DNA from: Paraphoma chrysanthemicola
Taxonomy: Eukaryota; Ascomycota; Dothideomycetes; Pleosporales; Phaeosphaeriaceae
DNA length: 64,000 nucleotides
Direction of reading: 5' to 3'
Assembly (NCBI GenBank): GCA_020744225.1
Contig: JAGMWG010000020.1
Location: forward strand, 930,001-994,000
Shown here: positions 11,008 to 22,682 of the stretch, piece after piece
Layout of the letters: every line of letters begins with the position of its first letter
How positions within the stretch are numbered: the stretch's first letter is position 1
Program-made: the position numbers and the translations under genes
Notes under the pieces: generated by a model
The model's input: the letters and a program-made list of their open reading frames with translations, nothing else
Database searches by the model: none
Told to the model about the DNA's origin: nothing

Positions 11008-12764
11008 GATGATGGAGGTATGAGCTGCCCCTACATTCTGCTGGGTCCCACCATCGATACCCTGGCAGCAGGTCGAAGAGTCGGTCTAAAAATAGATCAG
11101 AGCAGGTATGTATTCGAGCCTGAGTGATGTACCCGAGTGCGCGGGGAAGTAGGATCTGATGAAGAATGAACAAGCTGAGAGAGGCTGGGCTGAAGTCGCC
11201 ACAGTGCCAAGACGCTATCGATTGCAAGCTCGCCTACTGCAACAGTAACGAAGCCACCAACCACTAGAGTTTCGTACAACAATTATACGAGCTGAACATA
11301 GTTTAGGAAGTTGGATTGAACAAAGGTTTGTGTTGAAGTCCCGTTGCTTGGCACAAGTAGTGCGGTATTTTTTGCTATCTTCGCTCCGCACTGCTTCGCT
11401 TGCCTATGCAGGAAGTGCTACCCTTACCTAAACGAAACATTACGCTTTACAGCCAGCACCAGCTGTTAGCTTAAGCTTTTCAGAATTATCTAGCTCGCGT
11501 TCTCCTCTCTCCTATCGGCCATGAACCTTAAAATTTCGCTGCACTTGCCAGCACTTACAAGGCTGCTAACAAGTCTAGCTAATCACTCTAGATACCATAT
11601 TCTTAAGATATCACACTGTATATATCATTGCGTCACTTGTGTCGCTTGATCGCTTACTGCAGGGCTATGTGCAACGCGATCGATTGATCTGTCTAGACCT
11701 ACTTAAGTACAAACCTCCGATAAAAAGGAGAATGGTTGAAAGAATGTCTCACCAAAGTTAAATTCTTCTCTTGTTTCCAATTGTTTCTTCAGCGAGTTGC
11801 TTTCGGAATGTGAGAATAACAACGCTCACTGTTGCAGGTGTGCGCTTTTGCCAACGTGGCAACCCCTCCAATCATGATTATCTTGTTATGAGGATTGTGT
11901 GCCTAAATATTACCTACCTGATACCTTCCATAACTATATTTATGCCTCAAAGAGGAGAGCCAATGAAGGCCCTCTACCTACCTTCGTGCATCCTAACAAA
12001 TGCCAATTTTTTGAGGACAAGGACCCTCTGCTAGCCATTTTTAGAGTGCATGCCCCAGTGCGTTTATTCATTGTTGCACTTTTACTTCGCTTTCAGGACA
12101 TGCCCGTAGCCTCGGTAGTCTGAATCTCTCCAGTAAAGAAAGTTCTCAGCGATTTATTTCTTCCAGACTGCCGGCACTTGAATGAAGTCGTCAGGATATT
12201 CAACGCATGCATGTCAGGCCACCAGCGCTCATCCTCAGTGCGTTCACCAGCGAGCGCCATGTACTTCACCAAAGCACTTACCAATGCACGAGGTTTTTTT
12301 ATTCACAAGCTGGCCTCTCAATCTGAAGTGAAGTGGGAGCTGAGAACACCGAGTTTCGACCGTCACAGCTGATAAGACCGTCAGAGGATCTAATCTGATC
12401 AAATTTTCCGCGCTAGTACCGTTTACGGACGCTACGACTCCACGCCCCTTGCCATGTACCCATCTAATTGGGGTAATCGGCCAATGTCGTGTAAGGCATC
12501 CCGCTCGAAATTATGGGACGTTGCATTTTCATGCATGCAGACATGTGTGACGGGACTCCTGCGCGACCTCAATGGCCTGACCTTGCACCGTGCGACTCTT
12601 GAGGTGTTCAGGTTGGGTAATGGAACGGAGCAAAGGATGGATTGGGAAGAGATGAGCAAGGTGAGAAGAGGTTTATATGTACCTTCAGCATCTTGCGGGT
12701 TGTCCCAATCTCAGTCCTGCTCGTTTGATTTATCAAACATAGCGGCACTCTTGAGTCATTTACA
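11008..12764. other. intergenic, no gene supported
   Basis: About 1.75 kb upstream of both the minus-strand HET gene and the plus-strand siderophore transporter. The part from 11300 to 11950 is AT-rich with frequent stops. A 63-codon minus-strand frame at 12093-12284 is the most protein-like item but matches nothing I know. The segment just before 12765 should be the transporter promoter. Confidence 0.5.
12367..12375 (+). promoter_or_regulatory. possible GATA-factor (SreA-type) site upstream of siderophore transporter
   Basis: The sequence AGCTGATAA lies about 390 bp before the transporter start codon. It matches the fungal iron-repressor consensus ATCWGATAA at eight of nine positions. GATA factors of the SreA/Urbs1 type repress siderophore uptake genes when iron is plentiful. 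A single GATA core occurs often by chance, so the call rests mostly on the position and the neighbouring gene. Confidence 0.3.
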
Positions 12765-14635
12765 ATGGGTTTCTTCAATCTTTCGAAGAGCAAGACCAAT
12801 GAACAGACCACGTCTACCGGGCCTGAGACGTCTACTACCACTGACCCTGAGAAGGGTGTTGGGTCTCAGACAGCAACAGAGAAGGGTCACGACGATGAAA
12901 GTCTCTCAAGCAACGCGCAAGCTGGTGTCAAAGCTGTTGAAGCTGCCATTTCGGTCTGGTCAAAGTACCATCTTATCGGTGCCTACCTTATGTGGGACTA
13001 TCTTGAAACTTTTATACTATCTCGTCAATGCTAACAACCTTCAGCATCTGGTGGATCTACTTCGTCACCGCACTCCAAGAAGTCGTCGTCCGCGCCATGA
13101 ATCCATACGTGACCAGCGCCTTCCGATTGCACTCGCTCACTGCTGCGACTGGTATCATGTCTTCCATCATCGGCGGCTTGACCAAAATTCCTCTGGCAAA
13201 ATTGTTAGACATGTGGGGTCGACCTCAAGGACTGTTGCTGTCGCTTTTCGTATGGATGGTAGGATACATCATGATGGCATCGTGTCAGAACGTCGAGACG
13301 TATGCTGCAGCTCAGGTTTTTTCATCAACTGGGTAAGCCCTAATAGTCGCAAGTGATGATACATGCTAACAACACATCAGGTCCCAAGCCGTCTCGTACA
13401 TTCTCACAGTCTTCATTGCCGACACCTCCACCCTCAAGAATCGAGCTCTCATGCTCTCCTTCGCCACTTCCCCATACGTAATCACGACCTGGGTCGGTGG
13501 CCCCGCTGCACAATCCATCCTCGCCGGTCCAGGCTGGCGTTGGGCCTTTGGTATCTTTACCATCGTCATCCCCGTCGTCGTCACTCCCCTCGCCATTCTT
13601 GTCCTCTACAACGACCGCAAAGCCCGCAAACAAGGCCTGCTTGAGAAGCGCAAGATTCAATGGACCATCCCAGCTATCAAGAAATTCTGCGTTGACATCG
13701 ATCTCATCGGTATCCTGATCCTCGTCTCAGGCATGGCTCTGTTCCTCCTTCCCTTCAGCTTGTGGTCCTACCAGGCCAAGAAATGGGAATCGCCTATGAT
13801 CATAGGCATGATCGTCGCTGGCTTCATTTTACTTATCGCTTTCCCAATCTGGGAGAAGTTCTTTGCCCCGGTCACGTTTATCCCTTACAAGCTCCTTCTC
13901 GACCGCACCGTATTCTTCGCCGGCATCATGTTTGTATTCGTTTACTTCAATAGTGCAGTGTGGGGCTCATATTTTGGCTCCATGCTGCAGGTTGTATGGA
14001 ATCTCAACGTCAGGAACGCCAGCTACGTCACCAGCATCCAGCGCGTTGTATCCTGCTTTTGGTGCCTGGCTGCTGTTGGGCCGGCGGTTAGAATCACGGG
14101 ACGATTCAAGTGGACCGCGGTGTACTTTGCTCTTCCGCTTGATATCATGGCAATTGGGTTGATGATTCACTTCCGTCAGCCCGGAACGAGCGTTGGATAC
14201 ATCGTCATGACGCAAATCTTCACATCTGCTGCTGGAGGTACGCTTGTCATTGCGGGTGAAATGGCCATGATGGCACCCTCGGATCATCAGCATATGGCCG
14301 TTATCATCGCCGTGCTTAACCTCTTCTGCTCGATTGGCAGTGCGGTTGGAAGCACTGTTTCGGCTGCCATCTGGACCGGCACTTTCTACGATAATCTTGT
14401 CAAGCATGTCCCTACGGGCGTGAATGTCAGACCCATCTATGCGTCATTGCCGACGCAGCTCTCGTACAAGTGGGGATCGCCAGAGAGGATGGGCATAGCG
14501 CAAGCTTACGCAGACTCACAAAGGCTTATGCTTATCACGAGTATCTGCATGTTGTCGTGCGCTCTCGTTGCGGCTGCGTTCTGGCGCGACATTAACGTAA
14601 AGAACATCAAGCAGGTCAAGGGTCGCGTTGTGTAA
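12765..14635 (+). CDS. MFS siderophore-iron transporter (SIT/ARN family), 589 aa
   Basis: Three exons, 12765-12991, 13045-13332 and 13381-14635, are separated by introns of 53 and 48 bp with consistent phase. A hydrophilic, Thr/Ser/Glu-rich N-terminus of about 65 residues leads into the first membrane helix, where YFVTALQEVVVRAMNPYVTS matches the family signature of fungal Mir/Sit transporters. The A-loop DMWGRPQG and about 14 hydrophobic segments follow, giving the size and topology usual for the siderophore transporter subfamily. It is expected to import ferric siderophores by proton symport at the plasma membrane. The exact siderophore cannot be told. A GATA-like element lies upstream. No siderophore synthetase or acyltransferase gene is present in the window, so this is probably a stand-alone uptake gene. 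Confidence 0.92.
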
Positions 14636-15208
14636 GGCCGTCGTAGACTGCCTGGGTTACAAAAATATAATAGGCTATGATATGGGAAGTCAGATAGAGC
14701 CGGTTAAGTATATCTCTGTCTGACGCGATTGTACACTGCTGCATGCGTTAGTCATTGCCCAATCTTTCAAAAACCCTGCGAGTCGTAGAAACTCCCAGAC
14801 GTTCCAGTAGTCATAATTCGTAGGCTTCGGCTCGTCACCTGTATTTTAACATTGTGTCTCATTGCCCACCGCGCTCCTCTTCCTATAATATCAGCTCGAG
14901 GCACTAGATGGTGTTTCGTTCTCTATGCTCTCTAGTCGCTTCTTACAATCGCGGTCTCTTGTCCGGTTTCGGCTAGGGAAGATTGATGAGTCTTTCGTGA
15001 CTCTAAAGTCATGTTACGTGCTTGACTTTGGGGTCGCTGTGGTACAGACAGATCGAATACAGTTTTCACTGACCGTATTGTTCGGAGCCGAATTCGGATT
15101 AGCCCACCGGTGTGGCTGAACTGCAACCCCGCAGTTGCAACAAGACAACAACACATGTCGCTTCACAAAGACGGCCTTCAGCCCGTCGTATAGGAGTTCC
15201 GAAATGCC
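14636..15208. other. intergenic
   Basis: Holds the 3' end of the transporter transcript and the promoter of the next gene. No coding or structural signal was recognised. Confidence 0.5.
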
Positions 15209-17592
15209 ATGGATCCACTTTCAATCACGGTGTCGGTTGTCACCCTCATCAAGGTTGCTGGCCAAGCATCCATACTGCTGAACCAATTTTGTATCGATGT
15301 TGGCGGCATCAATGCAACACTCAGCGGGCTCTTCAACGACGTCGCAGGCTTCCAGCAAGTTCTCGAGGGCATGAAAGAGACGTTCGAGCTGGAAGACATC
15401 AAGGCTAACCTTACAGGCCATGCCGGTGGTCACTGGGAAAACCTTGCCAGATCACTGAAGGATGGCGAGGAAACTCTGAGTCAGTTGACGAGTCTCTTAG
15501 AGGCTGTGAATAAGAAAACGAATTTCTTGGATGGCCCTCGAAAAGTGGCGCGGATGAAGGGTGCAATCGAGCAGATTGGGATGTTTCGTGACCAGATCCA
15601 ATCGTATCGGTCGGCGCTTGAGCTGTCTCTGAGCACAATCATCTTGTAAGTCACGAAGAGGGATCTCTAATTTTTAGCAAAGGAAATTCCAGCGCCGAAT
15701 GAGAATACTCTGACGCATGCCCAGGTCAAACCAAGTGACTTTCCAAAGGTCAAACGAGAAGATCTCCAGCCAGATCCTGTTAAGGTTCGATACGCTGCTG
15801 GACGAGTTTCGAAGAGTTGGAAAATCGTTCAATGCACAGATTGAGGAGCTACAAAACAAACCAGACAATCAAAGTGATGATCGAGGCAACTGGCTCATCT
15901 TGTTGAGAAACCTAAGAGAATGTGTCCGATCTGCGGCAGAAGTGGCGTCCACGACTTCGTCCACACTTGCCGGCGATATCACTCACGATGAGAATCGATC
16001 TTTAAATCTCGGATCCGACTTGGGAGATGTGTTTCCAAAGGAGCCTGACGAAATGATGCTGCGCTGGATGTCTACCAATACAATCCACGAAGATGGAGTT
16101 GTGACCGAGCCTAGCCCAAGTCGCGCGTTTGCCGAAGACTATTGCGATAGCGATTCCGACATCGAGACAGAAATGATCCGTGCTCTTTTCGACAGCGCCA
16201 ATAAAATGAAAGAAGATGATGACTTGACGAAAGCGGAAAGCAAGCTACGAAATTGTCTATCGCTCTCATCAGAAAAGAGTGCACGTAAAGATGGCGTCAC
16301 GAGATACGAGATCCTCGAGGCTTTGGTGGACACATATTGGATGATGGAGTCCTGGGACAAGGCCAAGAGCACGATGGCGGAGAGGATGTCCATCTCAGAA
16401 CGCCAACTCGGCGACAAGGACGACGCTTATCTTTGGGACACGCTGAAACTGGCCATGCTCATGATGAAGTGCAATGAGTATGTAGAGGCACAGCTACAGT
16501 GTCGGCGAGCTTTACAAGGGTTCAGGAGGCTCAAGGAACCTGGCTTCACGGGATTCGAAAAGTCTCTCTTACTCTTGGTAGAGATCTGCAGCGTACGGGG
16601 CAAACACGACGAACAGGATGCATATGCCACGCTGTTAGCAAGTCATCAAGCAAAGCAACGCGCCATCAAAGATCAAGTCGAGAAGGAGCCTGCAGATTCG
16701 CCATCGACAGCAAAGGTCACGATTGATCCTGTGGTAGGATCCGCAGAAACTCTGGTTGCGAAAGAAAGTAAGGTCCTTCAAGAAGGGGCAAGATATACTG
16801 CAGAGCGCACAGGGGAGGTTGCGATGCGACCTGGTGCCCCTCCTCACAAATTAGTGACAACGTCACAGTCTTCATCCACAACCGTCTTCGGAGTTTCGCT
16901 CGGCGACTTATACAGACATTTTCGCTCCCCTGTTCCAATACTAGTCCACCAGTGCATCCAAGCAGTTGATCTCTTTGGACTAGAGTCCAAAGGAGTATAT
17001 AGTAAGCGCATCTTTGCGCCCAGGATGTGGCAATTGAAAGCCATATTCACTAGTGGTATGTCTCAAGGTTCAATCCATTTTCTTCACGATCCCGACCCAC
17101 TCATCGCCATGACAGGTTCCGCACAAACCGACTTCCGCGACGCCTCGAACTTCCAGCACGAGATCAATGCCGTCGCTGACTTGCTCATGCACTTCTTCTT
17201 TGAACTCCCCGAGCCTGTATTGACCAACGAGTTCTATTCTAGATTCATCATTGCGGCAGGCATTGACGACGGTAGAATGCGCAGAGACACGATGCATGCC
17301 CTTGTCAATGCGCTACCGGACACAAACTACGCGACGCTCAGGGTCCTGGTACTGCACTTGCATCGTGTGATGAAGGCATCCAAGTTTGATCATGTCACTT
17401 TAACGCAGCTTAGCAGTTGTTGGGTGTAAGTGCTCCGCCTTGAATGGAGTTGAGACGGTACGCTAATATTATCCAACCAGACCTTGTCTCATGGGGCGGC
17501 CCAGATCAGGCGGTATGACAGATGCCGTGCAGCGAGCGAACGTTTTCTACACTCTACTCAACAACGTGCTTCAAATTTTCGATGAGGATTAA
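15209..17592 (+). CDS. Helo-like N-terminal domain / TPR-like / degenerate RhoGAP protein, 749 aa
   Basis: Three exons, 15209-15645, 15725-17425 and 17481-17592, with introns of 79 and 55 bp. The start MDPLSITVSVVTLIK and the helical first 230 residues resemble the Helo-like N-terminal domain that precedes many fungal NLR proteins. Residues of about 320-470 form helical repeats that look TPR-like (paired blocks around WDKAKSTMAERMSIS and EYVEAQLQCRRALQGFRRL). From about residue 533 the fold signature is RhoGAP, with the VHQCIQAVDLFGLESKGVY start and FELPEPVLTNEFYSRF helix. The usual arginine finger after GVY is Ser572 here, and other conserved Lys, Arg and Asn positions are also replaced (Met634, Phe638, Gln707). 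This suggests a binding module without GTPase-activating activity. The small third exon completes the last RhoGAP helix. Function is unknown; a signalling role in self/non-self or death responses is an inference from the N-terminal domain. Confidence 0.75.
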
Positions 17593-17671
17593 GAAGAAAG
17601 CCAAAAAAAAACAGAAAACGCCCCTCCGGAATCTAGCATCTTACATTGCTACATCATCTTCGTTTTTCATT

Positions 17672-18694
17672 TCACAATTTCTCCATCACTCCACTCGTCT
17701 CCCCAATCCTAAACACGTACTTGACTCCACTCGCCTTCCCCTCCATCAAATTCCGCAACCCCTCCTCCACACCCTCCAGTCCCCCTTTAATCACCTCATG
17801 CGGATGAGGCTTGAAAAACCCCTCCGCCAACCCTCGCGCGAGGTACCTAAAATACAAATACGCAAAATCCTTATCGCCCTTATGCGCCTCACCTACACTC
17901 GTAATCGTCTTCCTCACACTCTCCGGAATCCCCTCATACTTTTTCCCCGGCAGGACAAGCGTCAAATGCCCCCTTGGCTCGAGGACTTGCACGATATTCG
18001 TATACGAATTATGTTCCGACGTAGCATCGTATGCGTAATGTAACTTTGCGCCCTTCAGAGCGTCTTTAATACCCTGGACAACAGCTTCATCGCCTTTACG
18101 ATAATCCACAATCGCATCGCCCTTGGATCGATCAATCAGGCCCTCGACAAACTTCTCCCCGCGGCCCGCAACAGCGATTATCGGATGGATATTCGCCAAC
18201 CGCGCAAGCTGAATCACATACGCGCCCACCGCCGCCGCGCCGCCGTATACAACCAGCGGCGTAGGTTCCGTCGCCGGACGCCAGGGCTCCGGCAAACCGA
18301 GCCGGAGATGCAGGCCAATGGCAGCAGTCATAGCAGCCAGCGGGATGGTGCTCGCTTGTTCGAAGCTGATGTTGTGCGGGATGTGGAAGGTCGTATAATC
18401 CCATCCTACGGCGTATTCCGCGAAACTTCCGCCTGGAGTGACCATTTCATGGAACGAAGCGACGCGGTCACCGGGTTTGAATTCCCAGACGTCGGCACCG
18501 ACGCTGTGCACGATGCCGGCAATGTCGTCGCCGGAATTGGCATTGTAGTCTGGCACTAGTTGTGGGATTTTCCAGTCTTTGGGGTTGCTGCCGCTGACGA
18601 CGACTTGGATGATTACTTGGTGTGGTTTGGGTTCGGGAATGGGAATGTCGTTGATAGTAACTTTTGGGCCTTTGGCGACGGAGGCTTCTTTCAT
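17672..18694 (-). CDS. zinc-free MDR-superfamily oxidoreductase (trans-enoyl reductase/quinone reductase-like), 340 aa
   Basis: A single exon with a complete medium-chain reductase. The N-terminal GroES-like part contains GSNPKDWKIP and GDDIAGIVHSVG, and the nucleotide-binding motif YGGAAAVGAYVIQLA is typical for NADPH-dependent members. The zinc-ligand cysteines of alcohol dehydrogenases are absent, so this belongs to the quinone oxidoreductase/enoyl reductase branch (ToxD/LovC-like stand-alone reductases are the nearest fungal group by motif). It reduces an activated double bond with NADPH; the substrate is unknown. It converges with the RhoGAP-like gene, with only about 80 bp between stops. 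No polyketide synthase is nearby, so a role in secondary metabolism is not supported by context. Confidence 0.88.
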   Translation of the reverse strand: MKEASVAKGPKVTINDIPIPEPKPHQVIIQVVVSGSNPKDWKIPQLVPDYNANSGDDIAGIVHSVGADVWEFKPGDRVASFHEMVTPGGSFAEYAVGWDYTTFHIPHNISFEQASTIPLAAMTAAIGLHLRLGLPEPWRPATEPTPLVVYGGAAAVGAYVIQLARLANIHPIIAVAGRGEKFVEGLIDRSKGDAIVDYRKGDEAVVQGIKDALKGAKLHYAYDATSEHNSYTNIVQVLEPRGHLTLVLPGKKYEGIPESVRKTITSVGEAHKGDKDFAYLYFRYLARGLAEGFFKPHPHEVIKGGLEGVEEGLRNLMEGKASGVKYVFRIGETSGVMEKL

Positions 18695-19549
18695 GATTGC
18701 CGAGTTGTAATAATGTGTTTGTTGTTGGGGTGGTGGGCGGATGGTGGATGGTGTATTTGTGCTGGCTGGACTACATCACAGTGGATGACGTCTGCGGGGC
18801 GGACTCTTATACCATGCCTACAAGCATGAGCTAATGCTAAAGCTGGGCTACTATACTCATGGCCTGCTTCAAGGATCACGCCTGGATCCATCACGCAATA
18901 TTCTGGATTAATAATGACAAAGGTGGGGTAGACTGCGGCGAGTCGATAGTTCGATGATGGTGTTCAACGGGGAACGGGGCAGAACAGTTACCGGCGGGTC
19001 TGAATAGCCGAAATCCACCGAGCCTCGCACTTATCATGTCAACGACAGCTCCATAGTATACTGACAGGGGCGTGGAGCCCAATACTGACATTGAGGGACC
19101 GGTCGGGGCAATTCATAACAGTAAGACCCGCTCGAGTGCGTGGTTTTCATGAAAGCGCCTCCGTCTCGGACGAAATACACATCACCATACAACAGGGCCA
19201 GGTTCAAGGACATGGTTCAAGGTAGCCGACATGATGAGTATGCTAATCGCTGAAATATTGATACACAAGTTCCTCGTCAGATGAACAGACCGAGGATAGC
19301 AACGCAATTGAAGCAGATCGCAACGCCAGAGAGAACTGCCATTGGCAGAATACTGAATATGAGCCGGCCGTAGAATGCTTTGAGTTTTTCAGAGTGGTAT
19401 GCAGTATCCAAGACGACGCCGATTAACCCGCGAGAAACCGTCGCTATATGCGCCAAACCAATCCAATGTCGCAAAAAGTGTAAGGGAAGAGAAGTGAAGG
19501 TCATTAGAAAGCCCACCGCCCTACGAACGGCTCGTTAGCAAGGCACACT
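18695..19549. other. intergenic between MDR reductase and kinesin
   Basis: Contains the reductase promoter and the 3' region of the kinesin gene. A hydrophobic 79-codon minus-strand frame (19277-19516) lies directly after the kinesin stop codon but has no independent support. Confidence 0.45.
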
Positions 19550-22500
19550 TCAACGCCAGACACTCTTAGTACCAGGCGCAAGACTGCCTCTGCTTCCAGT
19601 CGAGCCGTTGCTACTGATTCGGACTGGGGCTCGATTTAAGCTCGCAGCGGGCTCACGAGGTCGGTCCTCCCCCGTCACAGCCATGGTCGTCCGCCTCGTA
19701 GCGGCCTTCATGATAGGAGTCGTTCGCGGACTAAGCACGCTATTCTTCCAGTCAGTGTCGTGGTTGTTCTTGACCATGCGACGCGCCGCACTCGCTGAGA
19801 ACATCGAGTTCTCGTTCGGCGGGCTGCACGATGTTGCCGTTGGACTTCGACGGCGGTGTGCACGATTGACAGGGACAGCGGAACCAGAGTTTGTTGAGGA
19901 GCGGCGTTTCAATGCTGAGCCAATCTTACGGGCATCAGACCCAGTCCACCTCTCTTCTTCAGAGCTGGACGAGTTGCCATTCTTCTCAGGCGATGCGGCG
20001 CTTTCAACGACGCTGAGTGAAGACTTGCGCATGGTGTTGTTGCCAATCTCGCGAAGAGGTGAAGTGTTGTCCGAATCCGAGCTGAATGTGTGCATCATTG
20101 GCGGAGCAGGTGAGCCTTCTGACTTCTTCGACAGCGCGCCCAATGCAAACCGCCCGGAGCGTTTGAGGTCGACAGAAGCTTTCGGAGGGGAAGGTATTGG
20201 CGAGGAGCCGTTCTGCTCGGGTACTGGCGCAGCGATGGGTGCCGTGAATGTTGGAGTCGGGATCTCAATCGATGAGTGTGTGGGTGTTGTTTCAACGTGC
20301 TCTGGCGTCTTCTGGAACTCTGCAAGAGTACCGTTCTCGGTGTCGTCCCGCCAGCGAACGCCACGCTTGGCCTTGGACGGAGACTTCTTCTTCATCGGAG
20401 AGAATTGAACGCCTTTCTTCACGAGACCTAACTTTCTCCGCCGTGGCGATGCCTTCATGGGTGATGCTGTGAGGTGTGGTGCGTCGGCGAAGGAGGGCAT
20501 AGCGATCGGTTGCATTGGTGACGGCTCCATGATGTGGACCGGTTTTCGCCTCTTTGGAGTACCTCGGTGGGTAGGTGCGAAGAATTCTGTGACTGGAAGG
20601 CCACCGTCTGGCCGGATTGCCTGGGAGGTGGCATTGGTGCACGAATTCATGATCTTGGTGATCAGCTTGCGTGCAGTCTCGACGGCCTCCGTCTCGCTGA
20701 GCTGAGTGATCTGGCTAAGAATCGTCACAGTCTCAATATGAGCCTGGACTAGGACTTGCACAATCGCGGCGTCGCCGCCCTTCTCTTGCTCCAAGATGGC
20801 ATTGACAAGTTCTCGATCTGCGTTCGCCTTGAGCAGCTCGTACTCCCTGCTCAGGTTTCCAGAGTCATGACTGTCGTTGGAGCCATCAATCTCAGCCAAG
20901 CCCTTGAGTCCGACAGTAAGAGCCGTGTCCATTTTGCTGGTCCAGTTGCCCCTTTCCAAACGTCGATGACAATGTTGCCGTGTCTGCTCAAGTTCGGCGG
21001 ATATCCCAACGGCGGTGTCCCTCATCGCGGTGACTTGTGAAGGCATGTCCTCGCCTTCACGAACGTCCTTGACATTGTCAAAGGCAGCAATCCAGGAGGA
21101 GATCAGCGCAATGCGCTTCTCTGCCTGCTTCAAGGTCTTCATCATGTTCAGTCGATCCTTGCGCTCTGGCTCCGAATCTGCATATGCTTGCCGTAATCGA
21201 ATGAAGGCGTCACGCAGGATGCTTTCCTTCTTCTCGTTCTGCTTCTGGTACTTCACGAAAGCACTGCCTTCGGAGTCCGTTTGCTTCTTCATCAACTCAT
21301 CAATGAGCGCACGCTGCTCGTCGATCTTCTTGAGGTAGTCTTTGACGTGGCGGTTAACGTTGAAGACGTTCTTGGTGACCTTGGTCTGAATGTTCTTGGC
21401 TCGGTTCGCGTATCGCAAAGTGTTCTGCGTTTCATCGAAGTGGGCGCTTGAAGGGCTCACACACACAATCATGACGGTCTTGCAGTTGCCTCCGAGGGAG
21501 AACTTCAGCAATCGCGTGAGTTTTGAATTTCGGTAGGGAACGTGGTTGCGTTTTCGGGCGTCGCAAAGGGCGTTGATGCAGCTGCCGAGGGCGAGCAGCG
21601 ATTTGTTGATGTTGGCGCCCTCAATCAGGCGCTCTCCTCGATTCTTCGTGGCACTAGCACGCTCAGAACCCGCCAAGTCGATGATGCTGAGGGTGGCCAT
21701 TGTGTGTGGTTCGTTAACAGAGGCATTGCGGTCCTTGGACGAGACGTTGATCTGGAGGACGGCGTGTGATCGCGAAGAGGTTGCGTTGGCTTCGGTAGGG
21801 GACATTGTCCGGTACTCGTTGCCGCGGACTATGATGTCCATGACTTCTTGAACCTGACGGACATTAGTGTTATGGGTTGACTTGCTGATGCGCCCTGTGA
21901 GCCACTCACATTCTGTGGCCTGTGACTCGATAGACCTGCTACCGAAACAGCCTGGTTTGCGTCTTCGCGCAGCATGAGCGTCGTCTTGCTCCCGCCCTCG
22001 ACCAGCAGATCGCGGATCGTCTCGTTGTAGATCTCCAGGTAGGAGAGAGTGATTTCCGTGACTCTCGTCTCTTGCACTTCCTGGATCTTCTCAAACAGTT
22101 CCTGCATGGTCATGAAGATGATGCCCGGTGCTTGTGAGGTGCCACTACTCTTTGTCAGCGCCTGCCACTCCTTCATCGTTCTCTGCCAACGTACGTGATG
22201 GTGTGTGTCTTTCCGCAACCTGTAGCGCCGTACGCGAAAACAGTCGCATTGTAGCCGTCCATGACGCTGTCCAGCAGAGGCTTGGTAGTGGCCTCGTATA
22301 CATCGCCCTGTGTAGTGGTCTCGTCGAAGACACGGTCAAAGGCGAATGTCTGGTCCTTTACCCGCTTCCCCATGGGGCCCGTTGTTGATCGTGTGAAGCG
22401 GTGTACGGGGTTGTCTTCTGGAGGGTCAAAGATCCTGGGCGCACGTCAGCTCTTGCACCGTCCCTCATAGCGACTGCCTCCTTACAAGCACTTTTCGTCG

Positions 22501-22682
22501 AGCACCTTGATGACAGGCTTGATGCCCTTCGAGCTGAGCCTCGGCGTGGGCGCAGCAGCGAGTGAGCCATCTCCTAGAAAGAGTGCCTGGTCGTCGCATT
22601 TGGACAGTTGCGCCGCCTCTCGAATGGTGAAGGGGCGCACTCGCACAGTAACGGAGATTGACGACGCGCCATCAGAAGCCAT
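19550..22682 (-). CDS. kinesin-8 motor protein (Kip3/KipB-like), 992 aa
   Basis: Four exons (22682-22486, 22434-22195, 22147-21910, 21853-19550) with introns of 51, 47 and 56 bp. The motor domain is at the N-terminus: VRVRPFTIREAAQL, ATP-binding loop GATGCGKT (about 135-142), switch I NATSSRSH, switch II DLAGSE and the NKSLLALGSCINAL helix. The neck and coiled coil that follow (NVFNVNRHVKDYLKKIDEQ) match kinesin-8. The tail is basic, Ser/Pro-rich and probably disordered. Kinesin-8 proteins walk to microtubule plus ends and promote their depolymerisation, controlling spindle length, chromosome congression and nuclear positioning. The start at 22682 (MASDGASS) is chosen because the motor core begins right after it; an upstream in-frame Met at 22739 would add 19 poorly conserved residues. 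Length is as expected. Confidence 0.93.

Noticed and set aside
12093..12284. 63-codon minus-strand frame in the transporter upstream region
   Set aside because: Protein-like composition but no recognisable domain and no flanking exons; at best a relic.
6977..18694. Possible secondary-metabolite cluster (P450, transporter, MDR reductase)
   Set aside because: No polyketide synthase, NRPS, terpene cyclase or pathway regulator is present. The transporter is of the siderophore uptake type, and HET and RhoGAP-like genes lie between the enzymes.
19277..19516. Hydrophobic 79-codon minus-strand frame just after the kinesin stop
   Set aside because: Likely in the kinesin 3' UTR; no homologue known, no separate promoter room, and hydrophobic composition alone is not enough.
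19608..20408. 266-codon plus-strand frame opposite the kinesin-8 tail
   Set aside because: It is the mirror of the low-complexity Ser/Pro/Lys-rich tail coding sequence and has no domain of its own.
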